Shown here piece after piece: positions 1 to 5,525 of a DNA stretch of 5,525 nucleotides. The notes under the pieces are model-generated. The model did no database searches, was not told the origin of the DNA, and saw nothing but the letters and a program-made list of their open reading frames with translations. The stretch is from CAYJAD01 sp964371195 (GTDB lineage: Bacteria > Desulfobacterota > Desulfovibrionia > Desulfovibrionales > Desulfovibrionaceae): contig CAYJLD010000103.1 in assembly GCA_964371195.1 (NCBI GenBank), positions 1 to 5,525 on the forward strand. Direction: 5' to 3'. The translations under genes and the position numbers were made by a program. Every line of letters begins with the position of its first letter. The stretch's first letter is position 1.

Positions 1-42
1 ATATTTTTGAGCGTCGACTAATTATTTAAATATCACTCAATA
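1..42. other. Short region downstream of the kinase with a weak inverted repeat
   Basis: The stretch after the kinase stop is AT-rich. TTGAGCG at 7-13 can pair with CACTCAA at 34-40, with one G-U pair in the kinase-sense transcript, around a 20-base loop. No U-run follows within the window, so a terminator is not demonstrated. No gene is visible here. Confidence 0.25.
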
Positions 43-3000
43 TTAAATTGAACTTTTGTTTTGAATCCAAAAAAGTAGTGTTTTATAAAGAATTTTTGCA
101 TCAATGGGTTTTGTAATATGGTCATTCATGCCGCGTGAAATACTTATCTCTTTATCCCCTTTCATGGCATGAGCAGACATGGCAATAATAGGCAGTGCAG
201 AATATTTTTCTTGTTCACGTATTTTTTGTGTAGCAGTATAACCATCCATGACAGGCATTTGAATATCCATAAGAATAGCATGATATTGATTTTTATCTAG
301 CATTTCTAAGGCTTGTTGCCCATTTTCTGCTATATCTAAGGTATAACCTACAGCTTGCAAGATTTCTTGAGCAACCATTTGATTAATTTCATTATCTTCC
401 ACAAGAAGCAAGTGTCCGGTCATGAGCGTTGTTTGCCCTTCATCCATGTGAGGGTCTGTATCTTGTTGACAGTATTCATCAGCATTGGGAGCCAGAGGAA
501 AAATAGCAGTAAAGGTAAAGGTTGTTCCTTTGTTAAGTTCACTTTCTACCCAGATCTTGCCTCCCATGAGGTCAATAATTTTTTTAGAAATAGCAAGCCC
601 TAAGCCTGTCCCCCCATATTTACGTGTTACAGAATTATCTGCCTGAGAGAAAGCTGAAAAAAGCTTGGTCGCTTGCTCAGTAGACAAACCAATGCCAGTA
701 TCACTTATGCTAAATTCACAATGAAGCTCTTCATCATTATGTATAAAACTTTGTGCATCTAAAAGAACTCTACCGCCAGAATCAGTAAATTTTATGGCGT
801 TGCTCACAAGGTTAAAAGCTACTTGCTTAAAGCGAAGAGGATCGCCAATAACAGGTATTTTGCTGTGTTCACCACAAGATATATCTAAAGTTAATCCCTT
901 ATCTGCACATATATGACCGTATAAATCCATAATTTCTTGCCCAATACTGTGCAGCAAGAAGGTTTGTTGCTCCATTTCTAGTTTACCAGCTTCCATTTTA
1001 GAAAAATCTAAAATATCATTAATGATGCGCATAAGATTTTTGGCAGAGACGGAAATTTTTTCTACATAATTTTTTTGTGTATTGTCTAATGGAGTTACAT
1101 TTAAAAGATGAAGCAAGCCCAATATGCCATTCATAGGAGTGCGAATTTCATGGCTCATATTGGCCAAAAATTCCCCTTTGGCCTTAGTGCTTTGTTCAGC
1201 AAGTTCTTTGGCTTTGAGTAGTGCTTGTTCATTTTCTGCAATTTCTTTCAGCATGGCTTTTTGCTCACGTAAATCCTTCACATAAGCAATAAAGCCCTTC
1301 TTCCCACTGTACGTAGTGCGTATTAGAAAAACATCTACCGGAATGGGTTCTTGTGTTTGAGAGTGTTGGCACCAAGCTTCCATCTTGGCACTACCATTAG
1401 TGCGTGTTTCATCAAACAGCTGTTCCAAAATTTTTTTTGTTTCAACTCCTGTGGGTTGCTTTTGGGGAATAATTTTATGGAAATTTACTATAAAATCTTC
1501 TTTATCTTCAAAGCCAAATATTTTTACTCCTTCCGCATTGGTATAAATAATTTTCTGATTTTCATCCCAGAAATTCACATTCATAGGCAAAGTGTCTAGC
1601 ATAACGGTATTTCGTAGTTCTGCCTCTTTAATTAATTCTTGCGAAGCTTTTAATTCTCTTAAATCCCTAACATAAGAAACAACGACATTCTCCCCATCAA
1701 GAGTGGAACGTATAAGGAACACCTCCATGGGGATAAGCTCGCCTGTTGAGTCTTGATGTAGCCACTCAAAATGCAAAAAGCCCTTTTCCAGTACTTCTAT
1801 ATGATTTTGCCACACAGCATCTTTTGAATTTCGGCCATCGGGTTGATAGGTGGGTGATGTATTGTAGAGATTTTTAAAATATTCTTCCTTGGTATCAAAT
1901 TTGAAAACACGCAAGGCTTCTTGATTACAGTCAATCATTTGCCCTTCTTTATTCCAAAACATGAAACTTAGAGGAATGTTTTGAGCTATGAGGGCATTAA
2001 GTTCTTCTGCATAAGATACCTTTTTTTCCATAGCCTTAAACTCACGCAAATCCCTTGTATAGCCCATAACATGTTTTTCATTTTGAAAAAGAACCCTAAT
2101 GAGTGTGATTTCTGCCGGAATAAGTTCTCCATCAAGACCTTGGTGCATCCATTCAAAGCGGCAATGGCCTTGCTCCAAGGCAATACCAAGCTTTTCTTTC
2201 ATCCATTGCTTCGTGGTCCTGCCATCTGGTTGGCGTTCAGGTGAAAGATCCATGAATTTATCAAGGTATTCTTGCTTGGTCTGAAGTCCAAACATCTTAG
2301 CAACAGCTATATTACAATCAATGTTTTGAAAGTTTTTATTCCAAAAATTCGCACCTAAGGGCATGGAATCAAACATGATACGCATGCGTTCTTCGGATTC
2401 TTTTGCTAAAGCTTCTGTTTTTTTAATAGCGCGTAAATCCCTAGTGTATTCTATGACTACATCACTATCATCAATTTTTATTTGAGTTAAAATGATTTCT
2501 ACAGGAATTTGTTCTCCATCTAGGGTGATAAACTCCCATTCAAAGCGGCATTGTCCTTCTGCAAAAGCCTTTTCAATATATTCACAGCTAAGTTCTTCCG
2601 AGTTTCTACCATTAGGTTGGTAAAGGGGACTAATCTTATGAGCATTTTGCTTAAAGCTTTCTTTGCTTGGCAAGTTGAACAAAGCAAGTGTTGCTAAGTT
2701 GCAATCAAGGACTTCGTTTTCCCTATTCCAAATATTGATGCTCATGGGTGCGGCATCAAGGATAGTTTCAAAGCGCTCTTGAGCTTTAGCTTTATGCTGT
2801 AATTCACTGAAAATATTTTGTAAATTAGTGTGACATGAAATAATGATATCTTGTTCATCATGCTTCATAGTTGCCAAATTATATTCTACAAGATATGCCT
2901 CACCTATACTATTAATATGCGTCCAAAGAAAATTACACCCTCCATCATCAAGAGCCTGTTGCACATATTTAGTTTTCAACTTGCACGATTCTTCTCCAGA

Positions 3001-3198
3001 AGGTTGAAAAACAGGGGAAAACTCACTGCGCTTTTGCAAATATTCGTCCATATCCTGAACATCAAAAAATTTTAGGAAGGAGTTCGTACAAAATATAAGC
3101 CTACCTTCCTTAGTCCAGCAGCTTACTGGGGTGGGGAGAGCCTTTAATATATTTTCACAAAAATTCTCAAGTGAAACGTTTTTTGACTCTGAGCTCAT
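43..3198 (-). CDS. Five-PAS cytoplasmic hybrid sensor histidine kinase with C-terminal receiver
   Basis: This protein of 1051 residues should sense a signal through PAS domains, autophosphorylate on histidine and pass the phosphate to its own receiver aspartate. Seen: five PAS-like units at about 14-128, 143-257, 272-386, 401-515 and 530-645. A helical linker rich in Ala, Glu and Lys follows (about 646-675). HisKA has the H box SHEIRTP with phosphoacceptor His683. The HATPase domain has the N box with Asn796 and Asn800, G1 DTGIGLS at 833-839 and G2 GGTGLGLA at 862-869. The receiver (about 929-1045) has acidic pocket Glu934/Asp935, phosphoacceptor Asp978 in MDIQMPVMDG, Ser1008 and Lys1030. All catalytic residues are present, so it is probably active. 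I see no signal peptide or membrane segment, so it should be cytosolic. There is no Hpt or DNA-binding output domain, so a separate Hpt protein or response regulator is probably needed. The ATG at 3198 is supported by a well-spaced GGAG. The signal sensed is unknown. Confidence 0.96.
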   Translation of the reverse strand: MSSESKNVSLENFCENILKALPTPVSCWTKEGRLIFCTNSFLKFFDVQDMDEYLQKRSEFSPVFQPSGEESCKLKTKYVQQALDDGGCNFLWTHINSIGEAYLVEYNLATMKHDEQDIIISCHTNLQNIFSELQHKAKAQERFETILDAAPMSINIWNRENEVLDCNLATLALFNLPSKESFKQNAHKISPLYQPNGRNSEELSCEYIEKAFAEGQCRFEWEFITLDGEQIPVEIILTQIKIDDSDVVIEYTRDLRAIKKTEALAKESEERMRIMFDSMPLGANFWNKNFQNIDCNIAVAKMFGLQTKQEYLDKFMDLSPERQPDGRTTKQWMKEKLGIALEQGHCRFEWMHQGLDGELIPAEITLIRVLFQNEKHVMGYTRDLREFKAMEKKVSYAEELNALIAQNIPLSFMFWNKEGQMIDCNQEALRVFKFDTKEEYFKNLYNTSPTYQPDGRNSKDAVWQNHIEVLEKGFLHFEWLHQDSTGELIPMEVFLIRSTLDGENVVVSYVRDLRELKASQELIKEAELRNTVMLDTLPMNVNFWDENQKIIYTNAEGVKIFGFEDKEDFIVNFHKIIPQKQPTGVETKKILEQLFDETRTNGSAKMEAWCQHSQTQEPIPVDVFLIRTTYSGKKGFIAYVKDLREQKAMLKEIAENEQALLKAKELAEQSTKAKGEFLANMSHEIRTPMNGILGLLHLLNVTPLDNTQKNYVEKISVSAKNLMRIINDILDFSKMEAGKLEMEQQTFLLHSIGQEIMDLYGHICADKGLTLDISCGEHSKIPVIGDPLRFKQVAFNLVSNAIKFTDSGGRVLLDAQSFIHNDEELHCEFSISDTGIGLSTEQATKLFSAFSQADNSVTRKYGGTGLGLAISKKIIDLMGGKIWVESELNKGTTFTFTAIFPLAPNADEYCQQDTDPHMDEGQTTLMTGHLLLVEDNEINQMVAQEILQAVGYTLDIAENGQQALEMLDKNQYHAILMDIQMPVMDGYTATQKIREQEKYSALPIIAMSAHAMKGDKEISISRGMNDHITKPIDAKILYKTLLFWIQNKSSI
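1264..3159 (-). repeat. Tandem array of five PAS modules, 129-residue (387-base) period
   Basis: This is protein-level repetition inside the kinase. The landmark Trp falls at residues 28, 157, 286, 415 and 544, and the landmark Gln of the QP motif at 65, 194, 323, 452 and 581. Both series have a spacing of exactly 129. Other shared marks are a DCN motif in units 2-4, FEW in units 2-4, an IPxE/IPxD strand in units 2-5, and a closing RDLR (units 2-4) or KDLR (unit 5). Unit 1 is the most divergent: it has TNLQ in place of RDLR and lacks the IPxE strand. Unit 5 carries one extra residue before its IPVD strand. The pattern indicates duplication of a PAS plus linker module, but the DNA copies are well diverged, so the duplications are old. 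Confidence 0.9.
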
Positions 3199-3205
3199 AA
3201 AAATA

Positions 3206-3210
3206 CTCCA
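3206..3210 (-). promoter_or_regulatory. Ribosome binding site of the hybrid kinase
   Basis: On the minus strand TGGAG lies seven bases before the ATG at 3198-3196, a normal spacing. It fixes the start of the kinase reading frame. Confidence 0.8.
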
Positions 3211-3220
3211 TCTTACTCTT

Positions 3221-3243
3221 TCAAGTTATGCGATACCAAGTTA
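3221..3243. promoter_or_regulatory. Copy A of the shared 16-base element, upstream of the kinase
   Basis: TCAAGTTATGCGATAC at 3221-3236 matches 15 of 16 bases with the element at 3713-3728. It lies 22 bases before the kinase ATG, overlapping the probable leader. CAAGTTA is repeated directly at 3222-3228 and 3237-3243, flanking TGCGATAC. On the kinase mRNA the element is antisense relative to its orientation in the adhesin leader. It could be an operator for a regulator common to both genes, or a footprint of recombination. The repeat is seen; the function is inferred. Confidence 0.5.
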
Positions 3244-3317
3244 AAACATTAACCTCTCACAAAAATAATACGTTATAACTCTTAATTGAGGTAAAAATTG
3301 CTATATATAATTCTTGC

Positions 3318-3323
3318 TGTCAA
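3318..3323 (-). promoter_or_regulatory. Possible -35 box of a kinase promoter
   Basis: TGTCAA on the plus strand reads TTGACA on the minus strand, a perfect -35 consensus, about 120 bases before the kinase start. At 17-base spacing the -10 position (3295-3300, CAATTT) is poor, so this is either an activator-dependent promoter or chance. No better minus-strand promoter stood out. Confidence 0.25.
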
Positions 3324-3360
3324 GCATAAAGGATATAAAAAACATTTAATCCAAAATTCA

Positions 3361-3380
3361 TTGAAAATGCCAGCTTTCAA
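3361..3380. repeat. Small inverted repeat downstream of the anti-sigma relic
   Basis: TTGAAA at 3361-3366 and TTTCAA at 3375-3380 form a perfect 6-base stem with an 8-base loop. It sits about 20 bases beyond the relic's stop codon in the relic's direction of reading. It may be the remains of a terminator, but the stem is AT-rich and no clean U-tract follows, so it is weak. Confidence 0.25.
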
Positions 3381-3400
3381 GTAAAGGGTCAAAGTGATAA

Positions 3401-3604
3401 CTAATTAGGCTTATTGTACTGTGTTGTTTGAAGGGGAAATAATTCAACAGTATTAGCAAATTCATAAAATTTATATGTGTCAGCTTTAACAGCACGCTTC
3501 ACTAAAAATATACCAAAGCCACCGATGCTGCGTTGTTTAATTGTAAGGCTTATGTGGGGATTAGGTGCCTATACAAAGGGATTGTAAGCCTTACCCAATC
3601 CGAA
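3401..3604 (-). pseudogene. Relic of an RsbW/SpoIIAB-like anti-sigma-factor serine kinase, C-terminal end
   Basis: On the minus strand a 55-codon stretch from 3568 to the TAG at 3403-3401 reads as the end of a HATPase_c_2 domain. It begins APNPHISLTIKQ, continues RSIGGFGIFLVK and later has ANTVELF. IGGFGIFLVK fits the G2/ATP-lid motif (IGGLGIxLV) of RsbW-type anti-sigma kinases, and the preceding APNP fits their P-F-x-P...APDPD segment. Upstream in the same frame, beyond an in-frame TAG at 3571-3569, comes GKAYNPFV, which resembles the family's DDGxPFDP box. A TGA at 3631-3629 closes the frame farther back. I see no N-terminal half, no start and no Shine-Dalgarno site. Intact members are about 130-160 residues, phosphorylate an anti-sigma antagonist and bind a sigma factor or other partner. 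This copy appears truncated and dead. It lies on the kinase's strand about 200 bases upstream, so the two may once have formed an operon. The assignment rests on motif recognition only. Confidence 0.6.
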
Positions 3605-3624
3605 ATAGTGTTGTAAGAATACAA
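3540..3624. promoter_or_regulatory. Three TTGTAAG boxes, partly palindromic
   Basis: ATTGTAAGGCTTA at 3540-3552 and ATTGTAAGCCTTA at 3581-3593 match 12 of 13 bases and are 41 bases apart. A third TTGTAAG at 3611-3617 lies inside the dyad TTGTA-AGAA-TACAA (3611-3624). The second box contains a perfect palindrome, GTAAG-C-CTTAC (3584-3594). Boxes 1 and 2 are also complementary over 10 bases (3543-3552 with 3585-3594). All three lie upstream of the adhesin-facing -35 at 3633, where an activator or repressor could bind. Two of the boxes fall within the anti-sigma relic, so they may in part be inherited coding sequence. Function is inferred. Confidence 0.4.
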
Positions 3625-3632
3625 AAAATCAT

Positions 3633-3662
3633 TTGACTTTAGCATTATGAAGGTGCTAGAAT
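3633..3662 (+). promoter_or_regulatory. Sigma70-type promoter facing the repeat adhesin
   Basis: TTGACT (3633-3638) and TAGAAT (3657-3662) each match 5 of 6 consensus bases and are separated by 18 bases. A TGC immediately before the -10 gives an extended -10 element. Transcription would begin near 3669, leaving a leader of about 90 bases that includes the dyad at 3713-3735. It is the best promoter-like sequence I found in the spacer. Confidence 0.6.
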
Positions 3663-3712
3663 TATTTGGCTAAATTATTGTCTATCGAAAAATGCAATGA
3701 AATTATATAAAC

Positions 3713-3735
3713 TCAAGCTATGCGATACAGCTTGA
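3713..3735 (+). promoter_or_regulatory. Copy B of the shared element, within a 7+7 dyad in the adhesin leader
   Basis: TCAAGCT at 3713-3719 and AGCTTGA at 3729-3735 are perfect inverse complements around the nine-base loop ATGCGATAC. The first 16 bases are the shared element (15 of 16 identical to 3221-3236). It lies downstream of the predicted transcription start and 16 bases before the Shine-Dalgarno site. It could act as an operator or as an RNA hairpin recognised by a protein. Only the adhesin copy is a true inverted repeat; the kinase copy has direct repeats instead. Confidence 0.5.
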
Positions 3736-3751
3736 CTGCGTTAAATTCCAC

Positions 3752-3756
3752 GGAGG
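3752..3756 (+). promoter_or_regulatory. Ribosome binding site of the repeat adhesin
   Basis: GGAGG ends four bases before the ATG at 3761. It is a strong Shine-Dalgarno match with slightly short spacing, and it decides the start, because no other in-frame start with a ribosome site is visible nearby. Confidence 0.8.
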
Positions 3757-3760
3757 ATTT

Positions 3761-5525
3761 ATGGCTACTAATTATTTTGGCGACGACACAGACCAACCTA
3801 TCGTTAATTCATCCCTTACCGGTAAGGCTCAAAAAATCAATTTAGATGATGAGCAAGTTTTGGACCCTAATGAGTCTAATCGATTAGTTTCTGGTGATAT
3901 AAATAGTGCCACAAAATCCACCATTGTGGGTGGTAAAGACGTTATTGGCGGTGGTACCAATGCTACTGCGGCAACTCAAACCCTCGGTAATGACACCATT
4001 GTGGGTGATGCTGTAGAGCTTAACGCTAGCACCTTCACCGGTGGGGCGGATAAAATAACCTTAGCTGGCACGAATAGCTCCTCTGCCAGGGTCATTGGTG
4101 ATGCCAAAACTGTAAATGGCGGCACAACCCGTGGTGGTAATGATACCATTATAGTTGAGGGTGATGTTAATGGCGGTAGGATTATTGGTGATGTGGAAAG
4201 CATCACCAATAGCACCTTTACCGCCGGAAATGACAATATACAGCTTAAGGGTAATGTACAACTTGCAAACATCTACACCGACGCCCGTTACATGGAGGGT
4301 GCAACAAGCTTTGCTGGTGGTAATGACACCATAACCCTTGGGGTAAAGGGTAAGGAGGGCGAAACCTCTATAAACAGTACCCAGATTAATCTAGGTGATG
4401 GTACTAATACACTTATTGCTTATTCTAGCGTGGATAATGGTGTTAATATATTGGGTGGGGCTGGCTCAGATAGATTAACTCTAAACACCTTTGATGGTGA
4501 GTCTTCTAATAATAGTAACGCTGGGCGCATTGATACTAGAGCTGGTAATGATAGTATTAATGTGGCAGATTTTTTAAATGGTAGAATATTTGCTGGTGAA
4601 GGTAATGACACCTTTACTGTTACAAATGCAGACGACGATGGTACTGCTATTATAGATGGCGAAAGCGGTAATGATAAAATTACCGTAACCAACTCAAAAA
4701 ATGATGAAATTTCTGGTGGTGATGGCAATGACACCATTAACCTAACCACATCTTTATATACTAATATTTACGGCGATGCTGGTAATGATAGTATTACCGT
4801 AAAAGATTTTACTGGAACTGCGGATAATGAGGAACTATTTGGCGGATCTGGTAATGATAAAATTACCGTAACCACTGCCACAGATGCTGACATAAATGGC
4901 GAATCTGGCAATGACACCATTACTGTGACTAAAGAGCTTGTGGGTGGTAGCATTAATGGTGGTACTGGTAATGGGGATGATATTAACACCATTAAGGTCA
5001 CAACAGCTTCAAACTCAGCCAATATAAATGGTGATGATGGTAAGGATATTATTACTGTAACTAATCTTAACGAGAGCACCATTAACGGACAGGAAGGCGG
5101 TGACAGCATTAAGGTAACAACCGCTAATACGTCAAGCTATATTGACGGTGACTTTGGAGATGACACCATAACCGTCACCACCACTAATTTTGCCTCAGTT
5201 AAGGGTGGGAATGATGAGGATATAATTAAAATTACCACGGCCAATAACAGTTTCATTGATGGTGAAAATCATGATGACAGCATAACTGTAAGCACAGCCA
5301 ATGGTAGTGAAGTTGATGGCGGTGATGCTGATGACATCATAACCGTAACTACGGCCAATGCTAGTACCATTCTTGGTGACTTTGGTGCTGATACTATTAA
5401 TGTCACCACAGCTAAAGAAGCAAGCACCATTAACGGCGGCGCTGGCGATGACAGCATAAAGGTAAGCACGGTTACTGCAAGCACCATTGATGGTGGAGAT
5501 GATAATGACACCATAACCATAAACA
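3761..5525 (+). CDS. RTX-like repeat adhesin/exoprotein, 5' part (3' end beyond the window)
   Basis: The frame is open from ATG at 3761 to the window edge with no stop: 588 codons plus one base. The N-terminus (MATNYFGDDTDQPIVNSS) has no Sec signal peptide, as expected of type I-secreted proteins, whose signal is C-terminal and would lie off the window. Residues 1 to about 60 are a non-repetitive head. From about 75 there are scattered motifs such as LGNDTIVGD, GGNDTI and GGAGSD. From about 263 there is a regular array with GxGNDxIxV motifs resembling calcium-binding RTX nonapeptides. The visible part is very acidic and rich in Gly, Asp, Asn and Thr. It contains no Cys or Trp, only two Pro, and no Arg after residue 275. 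It is probably a calcium-stabilised surface or released adhesin. A different kind of beta-solenoid protein remains possible. No secretion genes are present in the window, and the total length is unknown. Confidence 0.88.
   Translation, partial: MATNYFGDDTDQPIVNSSLTGKAQKINLDDEQVLDPNESNRLVSGDINSATKSTIVGGKDVIGGGTNATAATQTLGNDTIVGDAVELNASTFTGGADKITLAGTNSSSARVIGDAKTVNGGTTRGGNDTIIVEGDVNGGRIIGDVESITNSTFTAGNDNIQLKGNVQLANIYTDARYMEGATSFAGGNDTITLGVKGKEGETSINSTQINLGDGTNTLIAYSSVDNGVNILGGAGSDRLTLNTFDGESSNNSNAGRIDTRAGNDSINVADFLNGRIFAGEGNDTFTVTNADDDGTAIIDGESGNDKITVTNSKNDEISGGDGNDTINLTTSLYTNIYGDAGNDSITVKDFTGTADNEELFGGSGNDKITVTTATDADINGESGNDTITVTKELVGGSINGGTGNGDDINTIKVTTASNSANINGDDGKDIITVTNLNESTINGQEGGDSIKVTTANTSSYIDGDFGDDTITVTTTNFASVKGGNDEDIIKITTANNSFIDGENHDDSITVSTANGSEVDGGDADDIITVTTANASTILGDFGADTINVTTAKEASTINGGAGDDSIKVSTVTASTIDGGDDNDTITIN
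4547..5525 (+). repeat. Array of about 17 RTX-like modules, mostly 19 residues each
   Basis: From residue 263 a module of the form NDxIxVTTAxxSxIxGGxG recurs about 17 times and continues to the window edge. Counted units are mostly 19 residues (57 bases), for example NDKITVTTATDADINGESG. Some are 20, and a few are longer (21, 22 and 23 residues, plus an irregular unit near 4967-4990). One half of each module keeps the GGxGxDxIxV calcium-loop pattern; the other half (TTANxSxIxG) does not. Early units favour GND and later ones favour DD. Related DNA words such as aatgacaccat recur, but the copies differ enough that recent expansion is not evident. Confidence 0.8.

Noticed and set aside
7..40. 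Hairpin after the kinase as an intrinsic terminator
   Set aside because: The stem is seven pairs including a G-U, the loop is 20 bases, and no U-run follows in the kinase direction within the window.
355..2284. Plus-strand and alternative-frame open readings within the kinase gene
   Set aside because: They overlap a convincing full-length kinase, show no known domains and have no supporting ribosome sites.
3585..3601. Hairpin GGATTG/CAATCC at 3579-3584 and 3596-3601 as a riboswitch or terminator
   Set aside because: It lies upstream of the predicted adhesin promoter, and its bases are explained by the relic frame and the TTGTAAG boxes; no known riboswitch core is visible.
3666..3682. Sigma54-like site (TTGGC...TTG with GG and G 12 bases apart)
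   Set aside because: The -12 GC is GT, and the AC after TTGGC is missing; a better sigma70-type promoter lies just upstream.
4420..5520. Long open frames on the minus strand opposite the adhesin array
   Set aside because: They are Val/Ser/Leu/Pro-rich mirror readings of the repetitive plus-strand codons, with no ribosome sites or recognisable domains.
4547..5525. Regular 57-base periodicity as a CRISPR array or DNA satellite
   Set aside because: The copies diverge at the DNA level, the period varies by multiples of three, and the frame is open throughout, so it is a coding repeat.

Overview
The window is AT-rich bacterial DNA holding two large divergent genes separated by a 562-base spacer. 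The minus strand carries a complete 1051-residue cytoplasmic hybrid sensor histidine kinase with five PAS domains. The plus strand carries the first 588 codons of an acidic, glycine- and aspartate-rich repeat protein of the RTX/type I-secreted adhesin kind, which runs off the right edge. Both genes have good Shine-Dalgarno sites, and the content suggests a Gram-negative bacterium. A Desulfovibrio-like lineage is a guess from the gene combination and cannot be proved here.

Layout: positions 1-42 lie downstream of the kinase stop and hold only a weak inverted repeat. Positions 43-3198 (minus) are the kinase: five tandem PAS domains spaced at exactly 129 residues, a coiled coil, HisKA, HATPase and a C-terminal receiver. 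Positions 3199-3760 are an information-rich spacer. It contains a minus-strand relic resembling the C-terminus of an RsbW/SpoIIAB-type anti-sigma-factor serine kinase, interrupted by an in-frame TAG. It also has three TTGTAAG boxes, a well-formed sigma70-type promoter facing the adhesin, and a 16-base element (TCAAGYTATGCGATAC) present once just upstream of each gene. At the adhesin this element is part of a perfect 7+7 dyad. Positions 3761-5525 (plus) are the repeat protein, whose regular array of about 19-residue modules begins near residue 263.

How the parts may work together: surface adhesins and multi-PAS kinases are both typical of attachment and biofilm decisions. The divergent arrangement and the shared 16-base element suggest, without proving, co-regulation. 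The anti-sigma-kinase relic suggests that a partner-switching gene once stood upstream of the kinase on the same strand. The most noteworthy signals are the relic, the shared element, the TTGTAAG boxes upstream of the adhesin promoter, and the one-sided calcium-repeat pattern of the adhesin.
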